A stretch of 64,000 bases of DNA from an uncultured Mycoplasmatota bacterium (GTDB lineage: Bacteria; Bacillota_I; Bacilli_A; RF39; UBA660): NCBI GenBank assembly GCA_900545005.1, contig UQXO01000005.1, positions 23,229-87,228 on the forward strand. Reading direction: 5' to 3'. Shown here piece after piece: positions 25,115 to 34,837 of this stretch (position 1 is the first letter of the stretch; the number at the start of each line of letters is the position of its first letter). The notes beneath the pieces were generated by a model. That model had not been told where the DNA came from and ran no database searches. It saw only the letters and a list, made by a program, of their open reading frames with translations. Made by a program: the position numbers and the translations under genes.

Positions 25115-26920
25115 ATGATTAATAAAATAAAAAATATGTTACTTTATAATATTCGAGAATTAATTATATTTCAAGGAACTTTTAAAATTACGAGTTTCTT
25201 AGTTTTTACACCGTTATTTTTAAATCTTTTTAATGTAATTATGCGAATTACGGGGTATGATTATTTGACTTTAGAAAATATTTCTAGGTTTCTTCTTAAT
25301 CCATTAGTACTTATTATGCTTATATTATTAATACTCTTTATGATGGTTTATACTTTCTTTGATTTAAGTACGATAATAATTATCTTAGATGCTTCATATC
25401 AAGAGAAAAGGGTTGAACTTAGAGAAGTTTTAAGCCTTTCTTTAAGAAAATCAATAGAAGTTTTTAAGATAAAGAATATTCCTTTAGCGTTTATGATTTT
25501 ATTTTTGATACCTTTCTTAAATATTGGGGTAGTATCAGGATTTATATCTTCTATTAAGATACCAGAGTTTATTATGGACTATATTAATGGGAATATCTTA
25601 TTTATGAGTATTTTCTGGGTAGTATTTATATTTCTAGGTCTTCTTCTTCTTAGATGGTTGTATGCCATTCATTATTATGTTTTAGAGAATTGTGATTTTA
25701 AAGAGGCAAGATTAAGAAGTATTAATCTAGGGAAGAAGAGATATTTTTTAGACTTAGGAAAGTTAATTTTATTTCAAGGAATAGGATATCTTATATATAT
25801 AGTATTTGTTTTAATAGGAATGGCACTCATCTATCTAATCTATAAGTTACTAAGTAAAATCTTAATAATTAGTAGTGTTTTTATTACTATTATTGCCTTA
25901 TTTTTAGCGCTTTCTTTGATTTTGTTTGCCTCTTTATCAATGCCTCTTTGTTATGCGGTTTTAAGTATAATGTACTATCAAAAGAAAGATAAAAAAGGAG
26001 AAATAATTAGACATATTAAGTTTAATAAGAAAAAAAGAATAGTTATTCCCACAAAGAGATGGCAACATTTTAAAGTGTCTTTAGGACTCATAGTAATTAT
26101 TACAGGAAGTGTTTTTACTTATGGAATAGTTACTAATAAGTATAATTTTAATATTGAGTATATTAAGAATACAGAGATAACGGCACATCGAGGAGATACT
26201 TCTTTATATCCGGAGAATACTATTGAGGCTTTTAAGGGGGCAGTAGAAAAACAAACTGACTGGATTGAATTAGATGTTCAAGAGACTAAAGATAAGAAAG
26301 TTGTTGTAAGTCATGATGCTAATTTAAAGAGAGTAGCAGGTATTGATAGAAATATTTATGATATGAATTATGATGAAGTAAAGAAAGTTATACTTATGGA
26401 GATAGGTAATGTAAAAATTCCTACTTTAGAAGAGGTTTTAAAATGGATGATTTTAACTAATGTGAAGTTAAATATTGAGTTAAAACCTTATAGTGATGAT
26501 GATTCGTTAGTAAAGAATACTGTAGATTTGATTGAGAAATATCATTTAGAAGAGCGGGTTGTACTTTCTTCTAGTAAGTATAGTATTTTAGAAAATATAA
26601 AAAATATTAATAACAGAATACAAACAGCATATATAATGAGTATTGCTTATGGAGATTTATTGAAGTTAGATAAAGCCGATAATTTTAGTATTGAGTCATC
26701 TATGATTAACTCTTCTTTGGTAAAGAAGATTCACAACGATGGGAAAGAAATATATGCTTGGACAGTTGATAGTAAAGATAATATTAATAAGATGTTAGAT
26801 TTAAATGTTGATAATATTATTACAGATGATGTAGAATTAACTTATAAGTTATTATTTGCTAGTAAGAGTAGTAATTTAGTAGCGGTTTATCTTAAATGGA
26901 TAGAAAGAATATTTAGATAG
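25115..26920 (+). CDS. Membrane glycerophosphodiester phosphodiesterase
   Basis: About 600 residues. The first ~310 form a multi-helix membrane domain of the type found in front of GDPD enzymes (GPDPase_memb). From about 350 a GDPD catalytic barrel follows: TAHRGDTSLYPENT with His358, ELDVQETKDKKVVVSHD with the second metal and acid-base residues, NIELKPY, and AWTVDSKDNINKMLDL at the end. It hydrolyses glycerophosphodiesters to glycerol-3-phosphate, possibly trimming lipids or teichoic acids at the membrane. GAGGAAG precedes the chosen ATG. The stop is 1 bp before the next gene. Confidence 0.85.
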   Translation: MINKIKNMLLYNIRELIIFQGTFKITSFLVFTPLFLNLFNVIMRITGYDYLTLENISRFLLNPLVLIMLILLILFMMVYTFFDLSTIIIILDASYQEKRVELREVLSLSLRKSIEVFKIKNIPLAFMILFLIPFLNIGVVSGFISSIKIPEFIMDYINGNILFMSIFWVVFIFLGLLLLRWLYAIHYYVLENCDFKEARLRSINLGKKRYFLDLGKLILFQGIGYLIYIVFVLIGMALIYLIYKLLSKILIISSVFITIIALFLALSLILFASLSMPLCYAVLSIMYYQKKDKKGEIIRHIKFNKKKRIVIPTKRWQHFKVSLGLIVIITGSVFTYGIVTNKYNFNIEYIKNTEITAHRGDTSLYPENTIEAFKGAVEKQTDWIELDVQETKDKKVVVSHDANLKRVAGIDRNIYDMNYDEVKKVILMEIGNVKIPTLEEVLKWMILTNVKLNIELKPYSDDDSLVKNTVDLIEKYHLEERVVLSSSKYSILENIKNINNRIQTAYIMSIAYGDLLKLDKADNFSIESSMINSSLVKKIHNDGKEIYAWTVDSKDNINKMLDLNVDNIITDDVELTYKLLFASKSSNLVAVYLKWIERIFR

Positions 26921-26921
26921 T

Positions 26922-28538
26922 ATGAAAAAATTAAATAACAAATGGAAATATGGTATATTGGTGGTTTTTTTCTTAGTTTTAGCTAATTTAGAGTTTTTAG
27001 TTCGAAAAGATTTAATCTATGGTCATGATATATATTTTCATTTGGCAAGAATAAAGGGGATTAGTGATAGTATTAAAGCGGAAACTATTCCGGCTTTGAT
27101 TTATCCTGGTTATTTAAATGGGTACGGATATCCCAATGGGGTCTTTTATGCAGATATATTTCTTTATTTGCCGGCTTTATTAGTCTATTTGGGTTTAAAT
27201 ATTAATATTGCGTATAAGATAATGATGATTTTGATAAATATAGGTGTTTTTGGTAGTATGTATTATGCTATGAAAAAGATTGCTAAAAATAAATATACCG
27301 CTTTAATAGTGGGTTTAATGTATTTGATGAGTTCATATAAATTTTGTGATATGTTTTTAAGAGCTGCATTAGGTGAGACTTTAGCGTTTGTGTTCTTTCC
27401 TTTATTTATCTTGGGACTTTATAGTATCTTTTATGGCGATAAGAAGAATTGGTACTACTTTACTATTGGATTAATTGGGATTTGCTTTTCGCATAATTTA
27501 AGTTTACTTATGTGCTTAATGGTCACGATATTGGTATTTTTTCTAAATATTAAAGAAGTTTTTAAAGATAAAGAACGTTTTAGAAAGTTAATGATTGGAG
27601 GAATCTTAGCAATCTTAATATGCTTATCTTTTATTGGCCCAATGGCGGAGATGATGGTTTCTGATAAGTTTAGCTATAGCACTTTACTTGGAAGTGATAT
27701 GGTTGTAAAAAGGGCCGCTAATCCTTTATATGCGATTATAGCGATTCCAAGTGGGGCTAGTCCATGGCAACCAATGGGGATTGGACTTATTTTTATCTTT
27801 TTATTAGTCTATTTAAGAAAAGTAATGATTAAAGATAAGAAAGATAATAAATTTAGTAGAGATATGTTATTCTTAGGACTAGTATTTTTAATCTTAAGTA
27901 CCTCTATATTTCCTTGGAATTTAGTTAAGAATGTCTTAGGAATTATTCAGTTTCCATGGCGTTTTTATATGTTAGTAACTATTTTATTATTAGTAGGATT
28001 TGGCATAAAGATTAGTAATTATAAGAATTTAAATAAAAGAGTATTTACAATAGTAGTAAGTGCTTTTATGATAGAGACTTTCTTAATAGGAAGTGTATAT
28101 CATTTACGTTTTAATGGATTGGATGATAGTAAAGAGTATTGGATTAGTCAAGGAGAGTATGTTCCAGTTAATGTAGATTTGGAATATTTAAAGACAAGGG
28201 GAGATATTATAACTTCTAATGAAGATGTGAAGACAACCTTTGAAAGAAAGGGGATAAATCTAGAGATAAGTTATAGTGATAATAATAGTGATGATACTTA
28301 TTTAGAGTTACCTTTAGTCTATTATAAAGGGTATGTGGCTAAAGAAGATAATAATACTTTAGAAGTAATAAAAAGGGATAATGGTTTAGTTAGAGTTTAC
28401 CTAAATAATAGTGAAGGTAATATTAAAGTTTATTATGGTTTTACTAAAGTAAGAATAGTGTGTTTAATTATATCTGTTATTGCTTTAGGAGGGTTTATTA
28501 TTATAATAAAGAATCAAAAGAAAAATTATTTGATATAA
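26922..28538 (+). CDS. Polytopic membrane protein, GT-C/YfhO-like
   Basis: 538 residues with about twelve hydrophobic helices and an extracytoplasmic C-terminal part before the last helix. The early GHDIYFHLARIKGISDS stretch, with its acidic pair outside the first helix, fits GT-C-fold glycosyltransferases or YfhO-type proteins that use lipid-linked sugars. It follows the GDPD gene directly, so both probably act on envelope glycolipids or teichoic acid; that is inference. No family can be named with certainty. Confidence 0.6.
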   Translation: MKKLNNKWKYGILVVFFLVLANLEFLVRKDLIYGHDIYFHLARIKGISDSIKAETIPALIYPGYLNGYGYPNGVFYADIFLYLPALLVYLGLNINIAYKIMMILINIGVFGSMYYAMKKIAKNKYTALIVGLMYLMSSYKFCDMFLRAALGETLAFVFFPLFILGLYSIFYGDKKNWYYFTIGLIGICFSHNLSLLMCLMVTILVFFLNIKEVFKDKERFRKLMIGGILAILICLSFIGPMAEMMVSDKFSYSTLLGSDMVVKRAANPLYAIIAIPSGASPWQPMGIGLIFIFLLVYLRKVMIKDKKDNKFSRDMLFLGLVFLILSTSIFPWNLVKNVLGIIQFPWRFYMLVTILLLVGFGIKISNYKNLNKRVFTIVVSAFMIETFLIGSVYHLRFNGLDDSKEYWISQGEYVPVNVDLEYLKTRGDIITSNEDVKTTFERKGINLEISYSDNNSDDTYLELPLVYYKGYVAKEDNNTLEVIKRDNGLVRVYLNNSEGNIKVYYGFTKVRIVCLIISVIALGGFIIIIKNQKKNYLI

Positions 28539-28565
28539 TCTTAAGTATTGACTGGATGTGGAAAG

Positions 28566-30473
28566 ATGAAATATGTTATAAAGAATGGGGCTGTTAGTAT
28601 TAATGGAGAAACCATTTTAGAAAGTATTAATTTAGAGATAAATGAGAAAAGTCATATTGGCGTTGTAGGAAAGAATGGGGCTGGAAAGACTACTTTACTT
28701 CAGTGTATTGTTGATAATAGTCTTTTAGAAGAGGGGACTGATGATACTTCTTTTCAAGTGATTAAACAGGGTAATCCTAGTATTGGGTATTTAAGACAGA
28801 TTGAACTTAATGATAATAATACGATGTTAGAAGAAGTAAGAAAACCTTTTAGAGATATTATTAAGATAGAGGATAGACTAGAAGAGTTAGTTAGAGAAAT
28901 GAATACTAGGGATGATATTAAACTTGTAGAAGAGTATACATCTTTAGAAGAGAAGTTTCAGAATATGGGGGGTTATACTTATAGAAAAGAGTATGAAATC
29001 TTAATTAAGAAGTTTGGGTTTAAAGATAGTGATAAGTTTAAGTATTTAAAAGAATTCTCGGGAGGAGAGAAGACCAAGATAGCTTTTATAAAGATGTTAC
29101 TTAATAAACCGGATATATTATTACTTGATGAACCTACTAATCACTTAGATATAGATACGGTAGAATGGTTAGAAGAGTATCTAAAGAGTTATAAAAAAGC
29201 AATAGTAGTAGTATCTCATGATAGGATGTTTATTAATAATATAGTTGATACTATCTATGATATTAGTTATGGGGCTTTAACTAAGTATAGTGGTAATTAT
29301 GATTACTATGAAAAAGAAAAGCAAAGAAATTATGAGAAAGCTTTAAAAGACTATGAGTTTCAAAGAAAGGAAATAGAAAGACTTACAAAAATATATGAAC
29401 GTTTTAGAAGTAAACCTTCTAAAGCCAAGATGGCTATGTCAAGGTTACATCAATTAGAAAAGATGGATATATTAGAAAGACCTAATAAGATAGAAGCTAT
29501 TACTTTTAAGACTAATATGGATAATATTGTTATGCCTAGTCGAGATATTTTTATCTTAGATAATTTAAGTGTTGGGTATGATAGAGTTCTTTATAAGCTT
29601 AATTTATATATAAGACGGGGTGATAAATTAGGAATTATAGGACCTAATGGATTGGGAAAATCTACGATTTTAAAGACTTTAGTAGGACTAATTCCTAGTT
29701 TAGGGGGTAGTTTTACAGTTGGTCATAATGTTAGTATCGGTTATTTTGACCAGAATTTAGCTATGTTAAATGAAAAACATACTGTCTTAGAGGAGTTTAT
29801 GGCAAAGTTTCCTAAAGTTTCAGAGTATGAAGCTAGGTGTAGTTTGGGTTCTTTCTTATTTAAGGGAGATGATGTCTTAAAGAAAATAGAGGTATTATCT
29901 GGTGGCGAAAGAGTTAGACTACAGTTATGTAAGATTTTATATACGAAACCAAATGTCTTAATCTTAGATGAACCTACTAATCATTTAGATATTGTAGGAA
30001 GAGAATATTTAGAGAGTATTTTAAATGAATATCAAGGAACGGTTTTATTTGTATCGCATGATAGATATTTTATAAGTAAGGTTGCTACTTCGTTACTTGT
30101 TTTAGCTAAAGATAATTATCACTTATTTAAGGGGAATTATAAAGAGTATTTGGAAAGTCTTAAAGGTCAAAATATAGATAATAATACTAGTAAGAATATA
30201 GATGATAATAGTAAAAATAAATCTGATGTCTTGGCTGAACCAAAGAAAAAGGTAAATACTTATAATCTTGGTAAAGAGATTAATAAGTTGGAAAGAGAGA
30301 TAAAAAAGTTAGAAGAGAGGATTAAATCTTTAGAGGAATCTCTTTATTTAGAAGAAGTTTATAGTGATTATGATAAGCTAAATCAAGTTAATAATGAAAT
30401 CAAAGAAGATAAAGAGAGATTAGAAGAACTAAATACTAAGTGGTTAGAGCTTATGGAAGTAAGTGAGCAGTAG
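28566..30473 (+). CDS. ABC-F family ATPase
   Basis: About 635 residues with two ABC ATPase domains and no membrane segments. First domain: Walker A GKNGAGKTT, signature SGGEKTK, Walker B LLLLDEPTNHLD. Second: GPNGLGKST, LSGGERVR, LILDEPTNHLD. The charged linker (about 245-300, with RFRSKPSKAKMAMSR) and a C-terminal coiled coil (about 560-635) are as in ABC-F proteins, which act on the ribosome E-site as translation factors or antibiotic-protection proteins. The ATG at 28566 follows GTGGAAAG; an upstream ATG-less extension from 28548 is unlikely. Confidence 0.9.
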   Translation: MKYVIKNGAVSINGETILESINLEINEKSHIGVVGKNGAGKTTLLQCIVDNSLLEEGTDDTSFQVIKQGNPSIGYLRQIELNDNNTMLEEVRKPFRDIIKIEDRLEELVREMNTRDDIKLVEEYTSLEEKFQNMGGYTYRKEYEILIKKFGFKDSDKFKYLKEFSGGEKTKIAFIKMLLNKPDILLLDEPTNHLDIDTVEWLEEYLKSYKKAIVVVSHDRMFINNIVDTIYDISYGALTKYSGNYDYYEKEKQRNYEKALKDYEFQRKEIERLTKIYERFRSKPSKAKMAMSRLHQLEKMDILERPNKIEAITFKTNMDNIVMPSRDIFILDNLSVGYDRVLYKLNLYIRRGDKLGIIGPNGLGKSTILKTLVGLIPSLGGSFTVGHNVSIGYFDQNLAMLNEKHTVLEEFMAKFPKVSEYEARCSLGSFLFKGDDVLKKIEVLSGGERVRLQLCKILYTKPNVLILDEPTNHLDIVGREYLESILNEYQGTVLFVSHDRYFISKVATSLLVLAKDNYHLFKGNYKEYLESLKGQNIDNNTSKNIDDNSKNKSDVLAEPKKKVNTYNLGKEINKLEREIKKLEERIKSLEESLYLEEVYSDYDKLNQVNNEIKEDKERLEELNTKWLELMEVSEQ

Positions 30474-30501
30474 AAAAGAGTATTTTTGATGATACTCTTT
30501 T
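30474..30501. terminator. Bidirectional terminator
   Basis: AAAAGAGTAT and ATACTCTTTT make a perfect 10-bp stem with an 8-nt loop; A- and T-tracts on both sides let it serve both converging genes. Confidence 0.8.
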
Positions 30502-30946
30502 AAATAATTTTATTTTCTAGATAGCAGGCGTATATGTAATCGGGGGTTTCATAATACATGCTGCTATTATAATTATCAATTTTGGGTATAATCCAAGATG
30601 TTAAAACTTGAAATAGAGTATCTACATATTTTTTTTGATGGTTGTCAACCATAATAATTAATCTTTGATATACTCTGCCTATTTCCCAAATGGTTGGAAT
30701 TTTACTGTTAGTAGTTTTGACTGGGTTATACGTTCCTGATTTAATTTTATATTTTTTTATTAATTCATTAATGACTTTGTCTAAATTCTCAGAATGATAA
30801 GTGCTTGCTAGAGAATAAATTTTAGCTATATTTTCTTTACCGATTATTGTCAAAAGTTCTTTTTTGGTGTTTTTAGTAGTTCTAGCTATTGCTTCAATTA
30901 AACTACAGGTGAAAAATAAGTCATTGTCTTTTTGATTTTCTTGCAT
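30500..30946 (-). CDS. Partner (putative antitoxin) of DUF3990-type protein
   Basis: About 148 residues. The start at 30946 is preceded by AAAGAGG and lies 1 nt after the stop of the upstream gene, so the two are translationally coupled. The N-terminal DLFFTCSLIEAIARTTKNTKKELL region resembles DUF3791-like proteins that accompany DUF3990 proteins; the C-terminal half (about 85-148) is additional and unrecognised. Likely neutralises or modulates its neighbour; this role is inferred from gene order and family pairing only. Confidence 0.6.
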   Translation of the reverse strand: MQENQKDNDLFFTCSLIEAIARTTKNTKKELLTIIGKENIAKIYSLASTYHSENLDKVINELIKKYKIKSGTYNPVKTTNSKIPTIWEIGRVYQRLIIMVDNHQKKYVDTLFQVLTSWIIPKIDNYNSSMYYETPDYIYACYLENKII

Positions 30947-30947
30947 A

Positions 30948-31400
30948 TTAAACCTCTTTAGTACCAATAAAGTTGATACATTTTAAAGACTCAGGAGTAC
31001 AAAAGACTATTTGATGAGTTGGATGTTTGAATTTGGCTAACTCCCAAAAAGCTTCTCTAGTAATTATTCCATTTAATAAGTCGTTTACGTAGTTGTAAAC
31101 TTGGTCGTCAGCCATGGGACCTGCTACAATATCATATTGATGTGTTTTTCCATTTCGACAGTTAATGATGAAGTCTAACCATTCTTCGGTCATGGTGTTA
31201 AAATTTTTAATCTTTAATTTACTGTTTTCATTATATTCATACATATTAATTATAGGCCTATCATATTTACGTGCCCATTTAGCTGCTTGCTCTTCTAAGA
31301 TGGTACAGTAAAAACCAGTTCCAAAGTCTTTTGTATATTGACCTTTAATTATTTGTGGTTTTTTAATTTCACAATAGCTGCCATGATATATTACTTGCAT
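30948..31400 (-). CDS. DUF3990-type (ADP-ribosyltransferase-fold) putative toxin
   Basis: About 150 residues. It begins MQVIYHGSYCEIKKPQI and contains DFGTGFYCTILEEQAAKWA, the typical pattern of DUF3990, a family related in fold to ADP-ribosyltransferases and often found in two-gene toxin-antitoxin loci. AAGGAGAATA precedes the ATG at 31400; the frame extends upstream to 31457 but without a ribosome-binding site. The target is unknown. Confidence 0.7.
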   Translation of the reverse strand: MQVIYHGSYCEIKKPQIIKGQYTKDFGTGFYCTILEEQAAKWARKYDRPIINMYEYNENSKLKIKNFNTMTEEWLDFIINCRNGKTHQYDIVAGPMADDQVYNYVNDLLNGIITREAFWELAKFKHPTHQIVFCTPESLKCINFIGTKEV

Positions 31401-31654
31401 ATTATTCTCCTTACTAATTTCTGCTGAAATTATATAATAAATGTTAATAAAATGCAACTTTTCTTTAGCTTTAATGTAAAAGATGTTCTTAGTAAATTTG
31501 TTTTTTTTATGAAATTCTTTATAGAAGCGATGATGATAGAACTTATGGAAACTAATATGTCTTGATATAAAGAGGTTGTAAAGTTTAGTAAAATAATATA
31601 AATAAAAATAAAAAATTATGGTAAAATATAAGTAAGAATAGAAGGAGAATATTT

Positions 31655-32443
31655 ATGTTGAATTATGATTTTAAAGATAAGGTAGTGCTTATTACGGGAG
31701 CAGGTAGTGGCATCGGTGAAGAATGTGCAAAAAGTTTTAGTAAATGTGGCGCTAAAGTGGTTATCTGTGATAATAAAGAAGATAGAGTTCGTAAGGTAAA
31801 GGAAGAACTTGCAGAAAATGGGGGTACTGTTTTAGGATGTAAGGTTGATGTTACTGATTATCATATGATTGAAAAGTTAGTTAATTTTACGGTGGAAAAG
31901 TTAGGGCGTATTGATATAGTTGTTAATTCAGCCGGAATTTGTAAACTTATGCCAATTGATGAGATGCCAATTGAGACAGTTGATGCTTTAATAGATATCA
32001 ACTTAAAGGGAACTGTTTATATGTGTAAGGCTTTAACGCCAATTATGAAGAAACAAAATGGAGGAAAGATTATTAACATGGCAAGTATAGCCGGTCGTAT
32101 TTGTAATAGTGGCTCTAATGTATATGCGACTACTAAAGCAGGAATTATGGCAATAACTAGTAGTATGGCTAGAGAACTTGCTCCATATAATGTTAATGTT
32201 AATTCGGTTTTACCAGGGATTGTTCGTACGAATATGTGGGAAGGTATTTTAGATGATTTTACAAAGAAAGATGATTCTATTAGAGAAGAAACATTCAAAC
32301 AATCAACATCTGCTATTCCTTTAGGACGTCCTCAGACAGTAGAAGATATTGCTAATATGGTTTTATATTTAGCTAGTGATACTGCTAAGAATATTACAGC
32401 CCAAAATATAGCCGTTGATGGTGGATATACTTTTGATTTATAG
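31655..32443 (+). CDS. Short-chain dehydrogenase/reductase (SDR)
   Basis: Classical SDR of 262 residues. It has the Rossmann cofactor motif TGAGSGIG (14-21), NSAG, and the catalytic Tyr157-x3-Lys161 pair with Ser near 144 (NMASIAG). Asp39 after the second strand (VVICDN) favours NAD(H). It resembles FabG/3-oxoacyl-type enzymes but the substrate cannot be assigned. GAAGGAG precedes the ATG. A terminator at 32443-32468 follows. Confidence 0.9.
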   Translation: MLNYDFKDKVVLITGAGSGIGEECAKSFSKCGAKVVICDNKEDRVRKVKEELAENGGTVLGCKVDVTDYHMIEKLVNFTVEKLGRIDIVVNSAGICKLMPIDEMPIETVDALIDINLKGTVYMCKALTPIMKKQNGGKIINMASIAGRICNSGSNVYATTKAGIMAITSSMARELAPYNVNVNSVLPGIVRTNMWEGILDDFTKKDDSIREETFKQSTSAIPLGRPQTVEDIANMVLYLASDTAKNITAQNIAVDGGYTFDL

Positions 32444-32468
32444 GTACTAGAAATAGTATCTTTTTTTT
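32443..32468 (+). terminator. Rho-independent terminator
   Basis: GGTACTA pairs with TAGTATC (one G-U), loop GAAA, then T8. Confidence 0.75.
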
Positions 32469-32470
32469 CG

Positions 32471-32941
32471 CTAGATTATTTTTACTAACCATGTAATGAT
32501 TGGGCTACTAGTAAAATAAATTAAAGTTATGAAAGATAGGTAAATAATTAAAAATAAAGTATCAGTTAGAAGGTCTTCTAAATGCCAGAAATTAAGTAAG
32601 TAATCAATAAAACCTAATAAGTAAAGAAAGATAAGATTAATTCCTAATAAAATAAAGAATGTAATGAAAGTTAAGAAAAACCATTCTAAATAGTTGGGAT
32701 AAGTATTTAAAATATTGACAAAATAACTAAAGTAAGCTGGAATTATAGTAATTAATAAAGCTTGGGGATAGTTTTTAGTACGAATGTAGTCTTTAACCCT
32801 AAAGGAAAAAGGAAGCCAAAACAACAATGGAGTAATAATATAGCCATATAATTTAATCCATAAAAGATAGAAAAGAAAATAGATAATAACTGACACGATA
32901 TTCACCAGTTTTATTGTATAAAATAAGTTAGAGGAAAGCAA
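32471..32941 (-). CDS. Hypothetical polytopic membrane protein
   Basis: Up to 156 residues with four or five hydrophobic helices and almost no soluble part. It lies antisense between the SDR and the kinase-like cluster. The TTG start at 32941 falls on a TTGCTT sequence that is itself a fair -35 box, with TACAAT 17 bp further on, so translation more likely starts at a GTG about 36 or 45 bp downstream. No family recognised. Confidence 0.5.
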   Translation of the reverse strand: MLSSNLFYTIKLVNIVSVIIYFLFYLLWIKLYGYIITPLLFWLPFSFRVKDYIRTKNYPQALLITIIPAYFSYFVNILNTYPNYLEWFFLTFITFFILLGINLIFLYLLGFIDYLLNFWHLEDLLTDTLFLIIYLSFITLIYFTSSPIITWLVKII

Positions 32942-33005
32942 CTAAAAATAATTGACTTTAGTTATAAAGTGTAATATTCTAATGCTACTAAAGAAGAGGT
33001 TTAAA

Positions 33006-33731
33006 ATGGCAATAATAAAAGTAGATGGTATAGAAGATATAAAATATTCAGATAAGATGGTGAATAAGGGAAGTTTTGGGGAAATTTATCCTTTTAGTGA
33101 TGATACTTATTTTAAGAAGTTAAATAAGAGTCAAATGAGTTTGTGCTTACTTGATAATCAGATTAGATTGGAAATTTTAACGGATTTAATGAATTTAAAG
33201 GGGACTAAATATTTAATATTACCTAAAGATATTTATGTTACTGAGGAGTGTTTATTGGGGTATACTTCTTTGATAAAGAAGGCTAAATCAATTAGAGATA
33301 TGAGTTTGGATTCTAATTATGGGGATGTTATTAAGGCTTTTAAACTTCTTTGTAAAGATATTGCTATTCTAGCGGATATGAATATTTTTGATTGTGATTT
33401 TAATCAGAATAATATATTATTTGATGGAAAGATGTATCTTTTAGACTTAGATCAGAGTATTTATGTGGAAAATGATAATCTTCTTTATAAGAGAATGGTA
33501 TATGAGTTGTTTCAGAGTCTTTATTTGTCTTTAGTAAAAGATGGTTTTGGATCAAAGATTCTTATGGAAAGGGATTTAGAAGGGTTAATACAAACTTTTA
33601 AGTCTTATATTGGTACTAATTATGATCTTTTTTTTGAGCTTTTAAGATGGAAGTTAGAGTTTTATACAAGGATGAAGATTAATACGGTTGGGGATTTTAG
33701 GAAGAGTTTATCTTTAACGAAGAAGGGGTAA
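33006..33731 (+). CDS. Kinase-like protein, cluster member 1
   Basis: About 241 residues, first of three tandem paralogues that start MA(I/V)(I/R)(K/R)V. It has a degenerate protein-kinase-like fold: NKGSFGEIY resembles a glycine-rich loop, TYFKKL carries the candidate ATP-binding Lys, and FDCDFNQNNILFDGKMYLLDLDQS corresponds to the catalytic loop (Asp and Asn) and the DFG-like segment. The ATG at 33006 is preceded by AAGAGG; an upstream in-frame TTG extension lacks a ribosome-binding site. The next gene starts 1 nt after this stop. Confidence 0.65.
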   Translation: MAIIKVDGIEDIKYSDKMVNKGSFGEIYPFSDDTYFKKLNKSQMSLCLLDNQIRLEILTDLMNLKGTKYLILPKDIYVTEECLLGYTSLIKKAKSIRDMSLDSNYGDVIKAFKLLCKDIAILADMNIFDCDFNQNNILFDGKMYLLDLDQSIYVENDNLLYKRMVYELFQSLYLSLVKDGFGSKILMERDLEGLIQTFKSYIGTNYDLFFELLRWKLEFYTRMKINTVGDFRKSLSLTKKG

Positions 33732-33732
33732 T

Positions 33733-34443
33733 ATGGCTATTAGAAGGGTTAGTTCTTTAGAAGAGTTAGATTTACCTAATAAGTATATTTATCAGGGGAA
33801 TAATGGATATATTTATAATTTTAAAGATAAGTATTTTAAGGTGCTTGATGAGGAATATATGTCTTTAGATAATAGGAAAAATCAAGGGAGATTAGATATT
33901 TTAGGTAGATTAAGTGAGTTAGAAAATATGAAATATTTAGTGTTACCGGAAGATATTTATGTTACGGATAGCAAGATACTGGGGTATACGATGCGGGTAT
34001 GTCCAGGAAAAGAGTTTATTTATTTGGATGATAATGTTTCTTATGATAAATTGGTTTTAGGAATTATAAATTTACTTTTTGATATAGAAATATTAAGTAA
34101 TAAGGGTTTATTAGATTTAGATATTTGTAGTAGTAATATTTTCTTTGATGGGGTTAATCTTTATTTATTAGATTTTGATGGAACGATAAGTTTTGATGAT
34201 AAGAGGAAGGCTTATCTTTTGATGGGGATGAGTCTTATTAATTTATGTATTGGGAAGATTATGGATTCTGATAGACTAGAATGGTTTAAAGATATAGATA
34301 TTGATTATATGTGGGAGAAGATGAATAGATTAGAGAGTTCTAATTATATAGGGTTATTATGGTTAATTAAGTTAAAGATGAGTAGGGCTTTAGGAAAAGA
34401 TGTAGAGACTCTTGGGGATATTAGAAGAGTATTAAGAAGGTGA
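33733..34443 (+). CDS. Kinase-like protein, cluster member 2
   Basis: 236 residues and clearly paralogous to member 1: both share the MKYLVLPEDIYVT-like segment, the LLDFD metal-binding motif and the C-terminal (T)LGDIR ending. In place of the HRD-type aspartate loop it has LDLDICSSNIFFDGV, so the catalytic Asp and Asn are kept, but the glycine-rich loop is NQGNNGYIY. AGAAGGGG before the ATG gives strong translation. Its stop overlaps the start region of the broken third copy. Confidence 0.6.
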   Translation: MAIRRVSSLEELDLPNKYIYQGNNGYIYNFKDKYFKVLDEEYMSLDNRKNQGRLDILGRLSELENMKYLVLPEDIYVTDSKILGYTMRVCPGKEFIYLDDNVSYDKLVLGIINLLFDIEILSNKGLLDLDICSSNIFFDGVNLYLLDFDGTISFDDKRKAYLLMGMSLINLCIGKIMDSDRLEWFKDIDIDYMWEKMNRLESSNYIGLLWLIKLKMSRALGKDVETLGDIRRVLRR

Positions 34444-34448
34444 TGATG

Positions 34449-34837
34449 ATGGCAGTTATTAAGGTTCAAAGTGTTAGGGATATTCCTAAGGATTGGGTTT
34501 ATAGAGTAGAGGCTACTAATAAGCTTTATAGACAAGGAAATGATAGAATTTTAAAGATATTTTTAGATTGTTATCAGAGGATTGATAGTGAGAGTGGAAG
34601 AGATATATTTAAGGTCTTAGAATTATTGTTTGGTTTGATAAGAGTCAGGATTTATATACAGTTTTAAATCATTATCATATAAGAGATTTTAATTTGGGGG
34701 CGTTACAATGTGGTATAATAGATATTACGAGTAGTGTGGAAGAGTTTAAGAAAAGTTTATTTTCTTTGGGTCTTGATGATAGGTGTACTCTTAAAGATGT
34801 TGATATAGTATTAAGGAGAAGGAAAAATGGATATTAA
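34449..34837 (+). pseudogene. Kinase-like protein, cluster member 3, broken
   Basis: Starts like its neighbours (MAVIKVQSVRDIPKDWVYRV) and runs to a stop at 34667. A different frame from about 34632 continues to 34837 and ends TLKDVDIVLRRRK, matching the C-terminus of member 2 (TLGDIRRVLRR). The middle part holding the catalytic core is missing. An internal deletion plus frameshift has therefore inactivated the gene. Its last codons overlap the start of prfB. Confidence 0.75.
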
